In this document: positions 34,962 through 47,615 of the stretch, one piece after another
Position numbering within the stretch: position 1 is the stretch's first letter
Layout of the letters: every line of letters begins with the position of its first letter
Origin: Methanobacteriaceae archaeon
GTDB lineage: Archaea > Methanobacteriota > Methanobacteria > Methanobacteriales > Methanobacteriaceae
Reading direction: 5' to 3'
Assembly (NCBI GenBank): GCA_013403005.1
Contig: JACBOA010000009.1
Span: forward strand, 1 to 53,694
Length of the DNA: 53,694 nucleotides
Position numbers and translations under genes: made by a program
Notes under the pieces: model-generated
Told to the model about the DNA's origin: nothing
Database searches by the model: none
The model's input: the letters and a program-made list of their open reading frames with translations, nothing else

Positions 34962-36155
34962 ATGAAAAAAATTGATGGCGGAATATGTTCAGTTGAAAAT
35001 GTTAAGGCAGCCGGTGCTTGTGAAGATAATTATGGAGTAGCAGTAATCCATTACCCTGGAAGTAATGCAGCAGCCGTGTTTACAAGCAACAAAGTTCAAG
35101 CTGCCCCAATTACCGTCACCAGAAAAGCTGTTGAAAATGGTAAAATCTCAGCAGTGGTTGCCAACAGCGGAAATGCCAATTGTTTCACTGGAAAAAAAGG
35201 AATTGAAGTTGCAGAATTAATGGCGTCTCAAGTTGCAGAAAGCCTCAACCTACCTCCAGAAGATGTGGCAGTTGCCTCCACAGGTATCATAGGTCGCCAG
35301 TTACCAGTAAATATTATCAGCGAACTCACCACCCAGGCACTACGCAGATTGGAAAACTCTGCTCAGGCCTCACGAAACGCTGCCGAAGCCATAATGACCA
35401 CTGACACTTATCCTAAGGAATGCGCAGTAGAAACCACCCTAAAAAATGGAGAATCAATTAGAATCGGTGGAATAGCCAAAGGTTCGGGGATGATCGCACC
35501 GAACATGGGAACCATGCTGTCATTTATAGCAACAGATTTAGAAGCCAGCCCCTCCGAACTTCAGAAGGCCCTTAAAGAAGCCGTTGATAAAACATTCAAC
35601 ATGGTGATTGTTGACGGTGATGAAAGCACCAATGACGTGGTGGTATTAATGGCCAAACCAGGGAAAGGAAAAATCGATGAAAAATTCCAGACAGCCCTGG
35701 AATATCTCTGCGGAGATCTGGCTCGTATGATGGCCCATGATGGTGAAGGTGCCACCAAATTCATGCAAGTGGAAGTTGAGGGTGCTCTAACACAGCAAGA
35801 TGCAAGAAGTGCTGCCAAGGCAATAGTGAAATCCCCCCTAGTTAAAACTGCACTTTTTGGGGCAGATCCGAATTGGGGACGTATAGTGGCTGCAGTAGGA
35901 TACTCCGGAGCACGTATGGATGAAGATAAAATAAGTGTACGTCTGGAAGAAGGGGAAAGATTTGTTAAAATCGTTGACTGCGGAGAAATAAAGGCTTTTG
36001 ACGGAACCGAAGAATTGGAACTGGCTGAAAGTATAATGGAACGGGAAGAAATAAAGATAATTGTAAATTTAGGACTTGGAAAATTCAAGGCAACTGCCTA
36101 TGGTTGTGATCTTAGCTATGACTATGTACGCATAAATTCAGAATATTCCACCTAA
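34962..36155 (+). CDS. argJ: Glutamate N-acetyltransferase ArgJ
   Basis: Transfers the acetyl group from N-acetylornithine to glutamate in arginine synthesis. The 397-residue precursor cleaves itself before a Thr nucleophile. Here the site reads KGSGMIAPNMGTMLSF, with Gly where most enzymes have Ala before the Thr. The oxyanion region TGIIGRQLP and the late FGADPNWGRIVAAVGYSG are intact. The ATG at 34962 gives MKKIDGGI; a TTG at 34947 is less likely. It stands alone upstream of rfbD. Confidence 0.94.
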   Translation: MKKIDGGICSVENVKAAGACEDNYGVAVIHYPGSNAAAVFTSNKVQAAPITVTRKAVENGKISAVVANSGNANCFTGKKGIEVAELMASQVAESLNLPPEDVAVASTGIIGRQLPVNIISELTTQALRRLENSAQASRNAAEAIMTTDTYPKECAVETTLKNGESIRIGGIAKGSGMIAPNMGTMLSFIATDLEASPSELQKALKEAVDKTFNMVIVDGDESTNDVVVLMAKPGKGKIDEKFQTALEYLCGDLARMMAHDGEGATKFMQVEVEGALTQQDARSAAKAIVKSPLVKTALFGADPNWGRIVAAVGYSGARMDEDKISVRLEEGERFVKIVDCGEIKAFDGTEELELAESIMEREEIKIIVNLGLGKFKATAYGCDLSYDYVRINSEYST

Positions 36156-36269
36156 ACTATTAAAATCTAAACCCAAAACCATTTTAAAAGTTTTAAATAT
36201 CCCTAAATTAACAAAAATACTGTTTCTGTGAAATAATAAGATTATTGTATAAAAATTAATAGTGGTAAT

Positions 36270-37109
36270 ATGAAAGTAATGATAATCGGGGCAGAAGGAA
36301 TGTTAGGCCATGATTTAGAGGCTATATTCAAAATAGACCATGAAGTAGCCACTACCAACATTCAAACCCTGGACATCACTGACATCGATAAAACAATTAA
36401 CACAGTTAAAGATTTAAATCCAGATGTAGTGGTGCATGCTGCAGCTTTTACCGATGTTGATGGTAGTGAATCAAAACCAGAACTCGCTTATCAAGTCAAT
36501 GCCCTGGGAACAAGGAATGTTGTTGTGGCCTGCCAGGAATCCGGCAGTGCTCTGGTTTATATCTCTACAGATTATGTTTTTGACGGAACTAAAGACACTC
36601 CCTATCGTGAATACGACCAGACCAATCCACTGGGCATATACGCAAAAAGCAAACATCAGGGAGAATTATACATCCGTGATTTGTTAAACAAATTCTTCAT
36701 AGTCAGAACATCATGGTTATATGGATATCATGGTCCCAATTTCGTTACTACCATGCTAAAACTGGCTGAGGAGATGGACAACATATCCGTGGTCAGTGAT
36801 CAAATAGGATCCCCCACTTACACTGTGGATCTGGCTGAAGCCATTAAAATGCTAATCACTAAACCAGCTTATGGTATCTATCATATTACCAATAGTGAAC
36901 ACTGCTCATGGTATGAATATGCTCAGTTAATCTTTGAAAATGCAGGTGTTGAAGTACAATTGAATCCTGTTACAACTGAAGAATTTGGAAGTCCTGCACC
37001 ACGCCCTAAATATTCTGTACTTGAAAATTACAACTGGAAAATGGAAGGATTTCCAGAACTCAGAAGTTACAAAGAAGCTTTATTGGACTATATGAAGTTG
37101 TTGAAGTAG
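36270..37109 (+). CDS. rfbD: dTDP-4-dehydrorhamnose reductase
   Basis: Makes dTDP-L-rhamnose by reducing the 4-keto sugar with NAD(P)H; the product is a donor for surface glycans. The 279-residue short-chain dehydrogenase has GAEGMLG (8-14), AAFTDVDGSESKPELAYQVN, STDYVFDGTK and the catalytic YAKSKHQGE. Family-typical RTSWLYG is present. The rfbA, B and C genes are not in the window. It may serve the glycan island at 17-26 kb. Confidence 0.92.
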   Translation: MKVMIIGAEGMLGHDLEAIFKIDHEVATTNIQTLDITDIDKTINTVKDLNPDVVVHAAAFTDVDGSESKPELAYQVNALGTRNVVVACQESGSALVYISTDYVFDGTKDTPYREYDQTNPLGIYAKSKHQGELYIRDLLNKFFIVRTSWLYGYHGPNFVTTMLKLAEEMDNISVVSDQIGSPTYTVDLAEAIKMLITKPAYGIYHITNSEHCSWYEYAQLIFENAGVEVQLNPVTTEEFGSPAPRPKYSVLENYNWKMEGFPELRSYKEALLDYMKLLK

Positions 37110-37354
37110 TAAAACATGATTTATTATAAACATTCATTTTTATTTCATTCATTATTTTATTGTTAAATTTATGTTAAGATTATATCATCAATTTTTTTAC
37201 CTTATAATCAAATTATCAAATGATTTTGATAAAAAATAGAAAAATAGGAATATGGAATTTCATTGATTTTTTTAGATTAGGTTTAACCATCGAAACTCCA
37301 ACTAAACTCTTCTTTTCTAAAGAATGACTTATTTTCTCTAAAATTTCTTTTAAT

Positions 37355-38590
<1,236 letters not shown>

Positions 38591-39279
38591 AAGATTTGCA
38601 CTCCTTTTTTAATGGTATAAAAATATTTGCTGAGAAAAATGTTTTGTTGATACATTTTCTAGATACAAATATTCACAATTCTAAATTTTTTACAATCTAT
38701 TTTATGTCTTCATAAGTTTTAAACTTCATTTGTAATATCATTTTCAATATCGTATAATTCAATTTAATATAGAATTAGAAATAGAATTAGAAACAGTTAT
38801 CCGCACAATCTTATTTTTAAGATTGATAATATTTCCATAGGCTTTTTCATCATCTAATACTAATCATTATTTTCTATAAATCCTTTAACGTATTGAATAA
38901 TATTTTTTAACAAAAGTTCGTCGAATTTATAAGCTTTGAAATACAATTAGAGGTTAAATAATTTTTCAATGATGTTATCCTTTTTATAAAGTTCACTAGC
39001 ATTATTACCAATATTTTTAAAATTTATTGTTAATTTATTAATTAGGAATACAAAACAATCATTAACTAAAAATCATAATTTAAAAATAATAATTTATATT
39101 CTTGATATTGTTGGTATATTCATAGCTTTCATTAGGTTGGATTAAATTTATTAAGATATGATAAATTTAATCAAAATTTAGTAAATATTTACAGTTCAGG
39201 TTATTTAATCTAATATCTTAATCTAACTTTGAACTTTTCATAAGTATAAAAATTTTAAATTAATCGTGGTGACTTAAAT
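38591..39279. other. 689-bp AT-rich non-coding region
   Basis: No supported gene on either strand. Short tandem repeats (TAGAATTAGAAA about 38771-38795) are simple-sequence. A GGTGACTTAAAT site at the right edge belongs to the Mur-ligase gene. No structured RNA is obvious. Confidence 0.45.
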
Positions 39280-40704
39280 ATGAAGTGTGTGGTGATTGGA
39301 GCAGGTAATGCAGGGAGGCCAGCTGCCAGAATTCTAAATTACGCAGGTCATAATGTGCAGATAACTGATCAAAAGAAGTTGGAGGAATTTCCAGATGCTG
39401 TGCAGAATACTCTGAAAAAGATGGAGGAAGAAGGTGTTTGCCTTCATCTGGGAAGTGATAATCCGGCTAATATTGAAGATGTAGATGCAGTTTATATATC
39501 TCCTAATATCCCTAAGGATTCCCCGGTGAGACATCATTTAGTTAGTAATGAACTAAAGTTACTCATTAACCAGGATATAGCTAACATATTAGACAGTGCA
39601 ATTAACATGGATGTTATTGGAGTTACTGGAACCCTGGGAAAGACCAGCACCACTCATATTATCTCTGAAATATTCGAAAACGCAGGTTATAATGTATGGA
39701 CTTGTTCATCACTTTCTGGAAATCTTCTCAGCGAAGTTATAGTAGAGGGAATAATTGAAGGCGATCATCTTAAAAGCGATTTGGCTGTATTGGAATTACC
39801 CCATGGTACCATCAGATTACTCTCTGAACTCAACCTTAAGGTGGGACTGATAACCAACATTTTTTCTGATCATTTATCGGAATTTGATGGATCAGTGGAA
39901 AAGTATGCTCAGAGAAAGCTAATGATCACTGATTCCAGTGATGTTCTAATTTCAAATGTACAATGTAGAGATATATTGAAATCACATAATAAATTACATA
40001 AAAATACCATATTCTATGGAGTGGATAACAGTTCATGTGATGTATCAGGTTCAATTCATAATGGAATCATTGGAATCCAATACAAATTAAAAGGTCGTGA
40101 AGGAGAATTTAAATCTGAATTCAATCTCCGCGGATACTATTTTGAAAACACGGTGGCAGCTGTGGCAGTGGCTTTAGCTTACGGATTAAAAATAGAATCT
40201 ATAGAGAATGCTTTAAGTAAAATCAAAGGTATCCCTGGTCGTCTTGAATATATAGGTGATTATGCAGGCCGTGAAGTTCATTTCGATGCAGCATTTGTTC
40301 CTGAAGGTATTATTTCCACCTTAGAACAGTTTACCAGGCCTCAAAAATCAAATTTGATTATTTTAATAGACAATCCTGACAGCACCAATCCACGGGACAA
40401 GTTTGAAATTGGTAAAGTTTTAGGAGAATATGCCCAGGTAATCATTGCCAGTGGATTTAATGAAACTACCAAGATCCTGGACATGAAATCAGCCCATGAA
40501 CTCTTAGAGGGGGCTCGAGATTCAGATGCTCTTAAGATAGCAGTGGAAGATATGTTCACTGCCGGGGAAATGTCCATTAAACACTCCAAACCTGGGGATA
40601 TTATTCTTCACATTGGACCTGGAGCTATAACCAACTATGATAATCTGAAATCCAAAATGATGAGAGGAATAAAGGCTGGATGCAAAAAATATACCAATAG
40701 TTGA
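39280..40704 (+). CDS. Mur ligase family protein, MurD-like
   Basis: A 474-residue ATP-dependent amide ligase. The N-terminal Rossmann part (VVIGAGNAGRPAARIL) resembles MurD. The P-loop is GVTGTLGKTST (114-124, K121). The central LITNIFSDHLSEFDGSVEKY holds the metal-binding Asp/His, and LRGYYFENTVAAVAVALAYG is the domain-hinge motif. Methanobacteria use such ligases to build the pseudomurein peptide, and another relative (CfbE) closes coenzyme F430. I cannot tell which substrate applies. The ATG follows GGTGA. It stands alone. Confidence 0.85.
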   Translation: MKCVVIGAGNAGRPAARILNYAGHNVQITDQKKLEEFPDAVQNTLKKMEEEGVCLHLGSDNPANIEDVDAVYISPNIPKDSPVRHHLVSNELKLLINQDIANILDSAINMDVIGVTGTLGKTSTTHIISEIFENAGYNVWTCSSLSGNLLSEVIVEGIIEGDHLKSDLAVLELPHGTIRLLSELNLKVGLITNIFSDHLSEFDGSVEKYAQRKLMITDSSDVLISNVQCRDILKSHNKLHKNTIFYGVDNSSCDVSGSIHNGIIGIQYKLKGREGEFKSEFNLRGYYFENTVAAVAVALAYGLKIESIENALSKIKGIPGRLEYIGDYAGREVHFDAAFVPEGIISTLEQFTRPQKSNLIILIDNPDSTNPRDKFEIGKVLGEYAQVIIASGFNETTKILDMKSAHELLEGARDSDALKIAVEDMFTAGEMSIKHSKPGDIILHIGPGAITNYDNLKSKMMRGIKAGCKKYTNS

Positions 40705-40872
40705 ATATAACTAATAAAAATTTAAATAAAAATTTACATTAAATCTATTATATAAATCAAAAAAATCTAAAAGTGGTTTTTTTGGGAATTAATTTTTTAA
40801 TATTTATTTCTTATCTAATTTGTTTATACCTAATATCTGTGTAGATATAATGTTGAGTTTTTTATAAAAAAA

Positions 40873-42273
<1,401 letters not shown>

Positions 42274-42297
42274 TAACTTAAAAAAGGTATCAGATCA

Positions 42298-42344
42298 AAT
42301 CTGTACTAACAGATTGAATTATTATAAAATGATTGATAATCAAT
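42298..42344 (-). promoter_or_regulatory. MFS promoter with two flanking palindromes
   Basis: On the minus strand a TATA box (ATTTTATAAT, about 42320-42329) is flanked downstream by the perfect inverted repeat AATCTGT-N4-ACAGATT (42298-42315) and upstream by the palindrome ATTGAT-A-ATCAAT (42332-42344). The downstream site covers the expected start-site region, where a TetR/MarR-type repressor would act. Confidence 0.6.
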
Positions 42345-42552
42345 AAGATAAGTTTAAGTTAAGTTTAAGCTTTATTCAAAAAACTGCAAAATATTATCAC
42401 TATATTATCCCTAATTTTTTCTACTAATATTAGATTATTACAATGAAGTGAAATTTGGAAATATATCAATTTATATCATAAAAAATCGGTTCTTTGTAAG
42501 ATGCTTGGGAAGAACTATTGCAAAACTTCATATACTCCTAAAGAAAATTTTT
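42345..42552. other. AT-rich spacer
   Basis: Contains the doubled AAGTTTAAG word (about 42350-42368). No convincing gene is seen. Confidence 0.4.
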
Positions 42553-42555
42553 TTA

Positions 42556-42628
42556 AAATGTTTACATAAATGTTTACACATATATACATACAAATTTTTA
42601 CATACATTATCACAATTCATTATATACT
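42556..42628 (+). promoter_or_regulatory. Promoter region of the HEAT-repeat protein gene
   Basis: Two direct copies of AAATGTTTACA (42556-42566 and 42568-42578, 12-bp step) lie just upstream of CATATATACATAC (about 42579-42591). A second TATA candidate, TTATATACT, is at 42620-42628. The first TATA leaves a leader that includes the GGTGA site (42644-42648). The doubled word may bind an activator. Confidence 0.45.
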
Positions 42629-42652
42629 AATGTGTTTATTTTTGGTGAAAAT

Positions 42653-44815
42653 ATGGGCTATTTGATTTGTCTACGATGTGGAGGTTACTATAAACTTCGG
42701 GAGGGAGAGTCAGCCGAAGATTTTGTATCATGTGAATGTTATGGTCCTTTAAAATATGTTGATGATTTAGAAGACTTTTTAAAATCCAAAAAAAAACTTA
42801 ACAAAAAGTCATACTCCAGTGAGGATTTTATAGATGTTAAAAAAGAGAATACTGTTGAAGATAATGGATTCACTGAGGATATTTCACCTTCTAATGAAAT
42901 AAACACTGCTGAACCTAAAAAATCATATGATGCTGATAGAATAGATGGAAATAAATCATTGGAAGAAGAGTTAGAGATAGACAGAGAATCTCATGGTATG
43001 GGAAATAGGGAGTTAGATGAGTATTATAAGCTGGAGGATACTTCAAAATTTAATGAGAGTATAGAGTATGAGAAAGCAGACGAGTCCCTTGAGAGTACTG
43101 CTCCTGAACAGATTATAGAAAAATTTGAAGAATCGAAACCTACTAGAAGTGATATGAAAGATGATTGTGATGAAAATGAAGTTAAATCTGCAGTTAATTC
43201 AATTTCAATCTATCAAATTAAAGGTTCTCCTGTTAAAAACAGAGCATACTATCGACAGAGTTATTATGGTTCTGCAAAGCCTGATATAAATAAATACAAA
43301 AAGATTAAAGATGTTGATAGTTTAATAAGAGCTCTGAAATATCCTGATGAAAAAATAAAACAGGATGCTGTTCAGGCGCTAGGCGTGCTAGCAGATCAAA
43401 GGGCTCTGAAACCATTGGAAGAGTTTCTTAAAGAAGAAACTTCAACTCTGAAGATGTATGCTGAAATTGCTATAAATCAGATTAAATCCAAAAAAAATGG
43501 ATTTAAATCGAAAAATAGAAATTATTATCGAAATAGAAATTATTCTAAAAAATTCGAATCCTCTAAAAAGGAGAAGATTGAAGAATCTATAAATAGAGGT
43601 GGAAAGGAAGATTCAAAGATAGATGTTGTTACTCAAATCTCTAATCAAAGTGAATTATTTGATAAGAAAATCCCTGAAACTTCTATAAAATCCAAAGATC
43701 AATCAGATGCAAAAATTAATACTAAAGAAATTTCTCAAATAGAAATCTCTGAATCTGAAACTACTCCAGATTATAGTATTAAAACAGATAAAATTAAATC
43801 CAAAAATACTCCTCATGAAACAGATATTTACAAAACAGATATTAGTACAGGGGAAAGAGTTAATGAGGAAAAATCCTTTGGATCGGATAGTAGTCAGAGT
43901 AGAGATTCCTTGAAGGGTTCTTCTGATACCATTCAAATAACACAAAATGCAGATACCGGTTCTGCGGGTCTTCCTACCAATTCACATGAGGAAATTGAGG
44001 ATAGTGATATATTACCAAGTTTCACACCTGATTCTTCAGCAATAGACCATGATTCAGTTGAAGTGGACAACGAGGATGATTCCTTAGGTGTTAGTTCGAG
44101 AATAAGAGTGGGTTCTGAGGATGCTTATCCAGATTCTGAGATTAGTGAGGATTATGTTTCTGACAATAAATCTTTAGAAAGTGTCCCGGGAGGGAAAACA
44201 CTTTCTAAGAATACCTATCTAGGGCGTAACATCCAGAAGGATATGACAAATGATAATCTCTCAGTTGAAAAACAAGCTAAACCAGTAGCTAAACCCCCAT
44301 TAGAAGATAAAGCTTCTTCTAAATCTCAATCTGATATAAATCAATCTGATATTAATATGGCTGATGTTACTGAAACTCTAAATAAACATAATCATTCAAC
44401 ACAAATTCCATCAGAACTTACTCAATCTAAACTAAGCGGTTTCTATGAGGATAAAAGTATAAAGACAGATAATGGAAAAACAATTAAAATCAGAGAAGAT
44501 TTTTATGATTATAAAGAACTGAAAGAAGAATTCAAAGTTGATAAAAATTTAAAAAACACCTCTCTTATGGAAAATAGTGAGTCTGCTGAAGATTCCATTA
44601 ATTCCAAGAAAGTCCTAAAAACAAAACAGAGTTCTAAGATTCCGTCGCATTCTAAAACTTCAAAAAAATCTGATGCTGATGATAATGCTGATGATATTTA
44701 TTTCATAAAATGGTTGGGGATAAAAAACAGTGACAAGTCTTTAATAGGACTTATCATCCTTTTTGCTTTATCTTTGTTAATAGGAGTGGTCTTTACAATG
44801 TATTCCAAAACCTAA
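42653..44815 (+). CDS. Tail-anchored acidic protein with zinc ribbon and HEAT repeats
   Basis: A 720-residue protein of unknown function. The N-terminus is a small zinc-ribbon-like module (C6, C9, C27, C29). A long low-complexity, Asp/Glu/Ser/Lys-rich region follows. Near residues 220-275 there is a HEAT/PBS-lyase-type pair (DVDSLIRALKYPDEKIKQDA, ALGVLADQRALKPLEEFLK). Another ~400 disordered residues lead to one C-terminal membrane helix (about 695-715, SLIGLIILFALSLLIGVVF), so the bulk is probably cytoplasmic and tail-anchored. The ATG at 42653 follows GGTGA; an upstream ATG does not. It may be a scaffold; no catalytic motif is seen. Confidence 0.75.
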   Translation: MGYLICLRCGGYYKLREGESAEDFVSCECYGPLKYVDDLEDFLKSKKKLNKKSYSSEDFIDVKKENTVEDNGFTEDISPSNEINTAEPKKSYDADRIDGNKSLEEELEIDRESHGMGNRELDEYYKLEDTSKFNESIEYEKADESLESTAPEQIIEKFEESKPTRSDMKDDCDENEVKSAVNSISIYQIKGSPVKNRAYYRQSYYGSAKPDINKYKKIKDVDSLIRALKYPDEKIKQDAVQALGVLADQRALKPLEEFLKEETSTLKMYAEIAINQIKSKKNGFKSKNRNYYRNRNYSKKFESSKKEKIEESINRGGKEDSKIDVVTQISNQSELFDKKIPETSIKSKDQSDAKINTKEISQIEISESETTPDYSIKTDKIKSKNTPHETDIYKTDISTGERVNEEKSFGSDSSQSRDSLKGSSDTIQITQNADTGSAGLPTNSHEEIEDSDILPSFTPDSSAIDHDSVEVDNEDDSLGVSSRIRVGSEDAYPDSEISEDYVSDNKSLESVPGGKTLSKNTYLGRNIQKDMTNDNLSVEKQAKPVAKPPLEDKASSKSQSDINQSDINMADVTETLNKHNHSTQIPSELTQSKLSGFYEDKSIKTDNGKTIKIREDFYDYKELKEEFKVDKNLKNTSLMENSESAEDSINSKKVLKTKQSSKIPSHSKTSKKSDADDNADDIYFIKWLGIKNSDKSLIGLIILFALSLLIGVVFTMYSKT

Positions 44816-44872
44816 CAAAACAGATCCCATTAACAAAGTCTGATAAGTAATTATATCTTTTAATATATCTTT

Positions 44873-46375
44873 TTAATCTAGTTTATCACTTAAAACAGGA
44901 TATTTTACTTTAATACCATTGTTTTCAAGTTCTTTGAATTTATTTTTGTGGAGGGTGTGAACTGGATACACAATTTCTGGATTTATGTCTCGAATCATGT
45001 CTAATATCTCAACACCATTGGCATGACCAGATGCATGGAAGCCCTTATTTAAAAGAGGTAAGTTGAATAACTCTAACCATTTACGAACCTTCTCTTCATT
45101 TATTTCCATCTGCTCATCAAAGGGTTCAGTACTGGACTTAATATATATACCCTCTTTAGGTTTTATATCAATTAATTCTTTTAACTCAAAAAAATCGCAT
45201 CTGAAAATATAATCCTGAGGGTCTTCTTTGAGATCCTGAAAAGTGACAATATTCTCATCTGTTAGAAATTCCCTTTCCCACTTTTTATAATCCCTTAATG
45301 ATTCATCATCTTGAATATCTTCAGAACTTAACCATTCTCCCTCAACACAAGCATATCTTCTCTCTCCCAAAAGACCCCATCCCTTACGAGGTTTGTAAAT
45401 CATCACATCAGATAATTTAGGATACTCACCATGGTTTTCCTGGAAAAGTTTTAAAATATAAGCCTGTTTAAGACTTACCACCAGTTCACGATTGGTATCC
45501 TGAGCCACCTTGTAAAAGGTTATGAGCCTGTCCAGGTCTCGCACTGGATAATTAACAACCACCAAACCTTTGCAGTTATCCACTTCCTTAACAGCTCTTT
45601 TCTCAATGTCAATTTCATTCACATTATCCCCACTGTCAATACGGGTTCCTTCACTGATCAAAACGGTGGGTTTTGATTTTTTGGCTTCTTTCACAAATTT
45701 ATGAGTTAAATGCGGTTTACGTCCATGGAAACGAAGATCACCTGTGTAAACAATAGTATCATCCTCATTTTCACATATAAAAGCTGAAGCTCCAGGTAGT
45801 GAATGATCAACTGGAGCTGATTTGATAGAGAAGTCTCCGATATTGAAGGCTTTGTAAGGTTCCATTATTTGTATTTCGCGTTCAACACGGACACCTCTGC
45901 TCCTTCTATACCCTCCACCCTTTTTTTTTGGTTCAAGATAAAAAGATTTATTTAAATGTAGATATTCTGAGAAAGGTGCAGCACCAGTATCCTCAAGAGC
46001 CTTTAAAATTAGAAAGGATTCATGGGAAAGATACAGGGGAATGTCTTCACGTAAATGATGAACATAAGCTACATGATCCACATGAGAGTGGCTTATGAGA
46101 ACACCCCCAACTGAAGCTTTATCCGGGTAAGATAAACCTACATGTCTCAAGTAATCCTCTCGATAGATCCCTTTTATGCAGGGCAATAAACCCAGTGTGA
46201 AAAAATCTAGAATACCATTACCTTTACGGGGTTGTAAAAATTCAGATAAATAATCATTGGCTCGTGAGAATCCCATTCCAAAATCCAATAAGAAAGAAGC
46301 GTTTTCATCTTTTACTCTGATTTTGTTTCCACCAATTTCATCCACCCCACCAAAAAAGTCAATACCAGTCAACAA
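44873..46375 (-). CDS. Metallo-beta-lactamase-fold hydrolase, RNase J-like
   Basis: A 500-residue MBL-fold protein. It starts IDFFGGVDEIGGNKI, as in RNase J-type proteins. The zinc motif is HSHVDH (H96, H98, D100, H101), followed by VDHSLPGASAF, YTGDLRFHG and ISEGTRID. The C-terminal SGHANGVEILD and VYPVHT match the late beta-CASP motifs. These features point to RNA cleavage or 5' exonuclease activity. An insert of about 60 residues (residues 340-400) is unusual and unassigned. Monocistronic, convergent with the HEAT gene. Confidence 0.78.
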   Translation of the reverse strand: MLTGIDFFGGVDEIGGNKIRVKDENASFLLDFGMGFSRANDYLSEFLQPRKGNGILDFFTLGLLPCIKGIYREDYLRHVGLSYPDKASVGGVLISHSHVDHVAYVHHLREDIPLYLSHESFLILKALEDTGAAPFSEYLHLNKSFYLEPKKKGGGYRRSRGVRVEREIQIMEPYKAFNIGDFSIKSAPVDHSLPGASAFICENEDDTIVYTGDLRFHGRKPHLTHKFVKEAKKSKPTVLISEGTRIDSGDNVNEIDIEKRAVKEVDNCKGLVVVNYPVRDLDRLITFYKVAQDTNRELVVSLKQAYILKLFQENHGEYPKLSDVMIYKPRKGWGLLGERRYACVEGEWLSSEDIQDDESLRDYKKWEREFLTDENIVTFQDLKEDPQDYIFRCDFFELKELIDIKPKEGIYIKSSTEPFDEQMEINEEKVRKWLELFNLPLLNKGFHASGHANGVEILDMIRDINPEIVYPVHTLHKNKFKELENNGIKVKYPVLSDKLD

Positions 46376-46709
46376 ATGCCTCCATGGGATTAATAATTAA
46401 ATACCATTTTTTTGAATTTTTTTAAACCTGGAAAAGATCATTGATAGTTAATATTTATTGGTAGTAATATCTCTACCTTGAACTATAAAGGATCATTCCC
46501 ATCTTAAATTATTTCCATCTCAAATCAAAAATAGAATACAATTATAGAATACAATTAATATTTGATCAATTAAAGATTTAATAATGTTTGTTCAAGGATT
46601 AAGATTAATCTTATGGATAAATGGATTAAGTAATTAGTTTATCGGTTGTAAAGTTTTGAAACCTTTTCAATTGCACAATTGATTGTTGATTGTCTCAGGA
46701 GAATAATAA
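46376..46709. other. Divergent spacer
   Basis: AT-rich region between divergent genes with no coding frame. A short palindrome TTGCACAATTGATTGTTG lies near 46671-46690 and a GGAG site (46699-46702) precedes the OB-HD gene. Confidence 0.4.
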
Positions 46710-47615
46710 ATGTTCAAAAAGGAAGAAGAAGATTTCATAGAGAATTTAAAATCATCCCGACGAATAAAAGCATCATTTGTAGTTGCCAGTAAAACCATTA
46801 AAACTGCTAGAAATGGGAAAGACTATATTGAGCTAAGGCTCACTGATAAAACTGGAGAAATAATCGCTCGCATGTTCACCAACAATAATGCATCTGAGAT
46901 TTATGAAAATATTCATGAAAAAAATATCTATAACATAATCGGCAGTGTTGATGAGTTTCCTCGCAATTCTGGAAAGTTCAGTATTAAAGTAGATGGTTTT
47001 AAGTTGCTTGGTGAAGATGAATATGATATTGATGATTTTGCCAGAACTTCTGGTAAAGATCAGGAAGAATTACTCCATGAGATCTACACCACTATCCATG
47101 AAATGGATAATAATGATTTGAAAAATCTTCTAGAAGCATTCTTCAATGATGAAAAATTCACTGAAGATTTTTGCAATGCACCCTCAGCAAAAATCCACCA
47201 CCATAACTATCTGGGAGGATTATTGGAGCACACGGTTGAAGTTCTCACTATCTGCAGAACTGTTTGTGAAATATTTCCGCGATTGAACTCAGATTTATTA
47301 TACACAGGCGCCATACTCCATGATGTGGGGAAAATGAAGAATTATGATTATGATTTAATTTCTATTGATATATCCGAGGAAGGTAAACTCCTGGATCATC
47401 TCTTCATATCATGTGACATGGTAAAAGAAAAAATGCAGTTAATCGGAACCCCAGAAGACATTCAATTACAGGTTTTACATTTAATTTTAAGTCATCATGG
47501 TGATGTTCAAAATGGTTGGGGATCCCCAGTGAATCCTAAAACTCCAGAAGCTGTGGCCTTGCACTATGCAGATAATCTAGATGCAAAAGTTAAAGGTATC
47601 CTGCAAAGATTATAG
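46710..47615 (+). CDS. OB-fold/HD-domain 3'-5' exonuclease, YhaM-like
   Basis: A 301-residue protein with an N-terminal OB-fold nucleic-acid-binding domain (about 18-100; FVVASKTIKTARNGKDYIEL, NIIGSVDEF) and an HD metal-dependent domain (about 160-295; EHTVEVL with H174, ILHDVGK with H204-D205, LILSHHG). This is the YhaM/CBF1 layout of 3'-5' exoribonucleases that trim short RNA or single-stranded DNA. The ATG follows GGAG. It stands alone near the RNase J-like gene, divergent to it. Confidence 0.88.
   Translation: MFKKEEEDFIENLKSSRRIKASFVVASKTIKTARNGKDYIELRLTDKTGEIIARMFTNNNASEIYENIHEKNIYNIIGSVDEFPRNSGKFSIKVDGFKLLGEDEYDIDDFARTSGKDQEELLHEIYTTIHEMDNNDLKNLLEAFFNDEKFTEDFCNAPSAKIHHHNYLGGLLEHTVEVLTICRTVCEIFPRLNSDLLYTGAILHDVGKMKNYDYDLISIDISEEGKLLDHLFISCDMVKEKMQLIGTPEDIQLQVLHLILSHHGDVQNGWGSPVNPKTPEAVALHYADNLDAKVKGILQRL

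Noticed and set aside
35561..36088. 175-codon open frame opposite argJ
   Set aside because: Antisense shadow of argJ with low-complexity Ser/Thr/Pro composition and no start signal.
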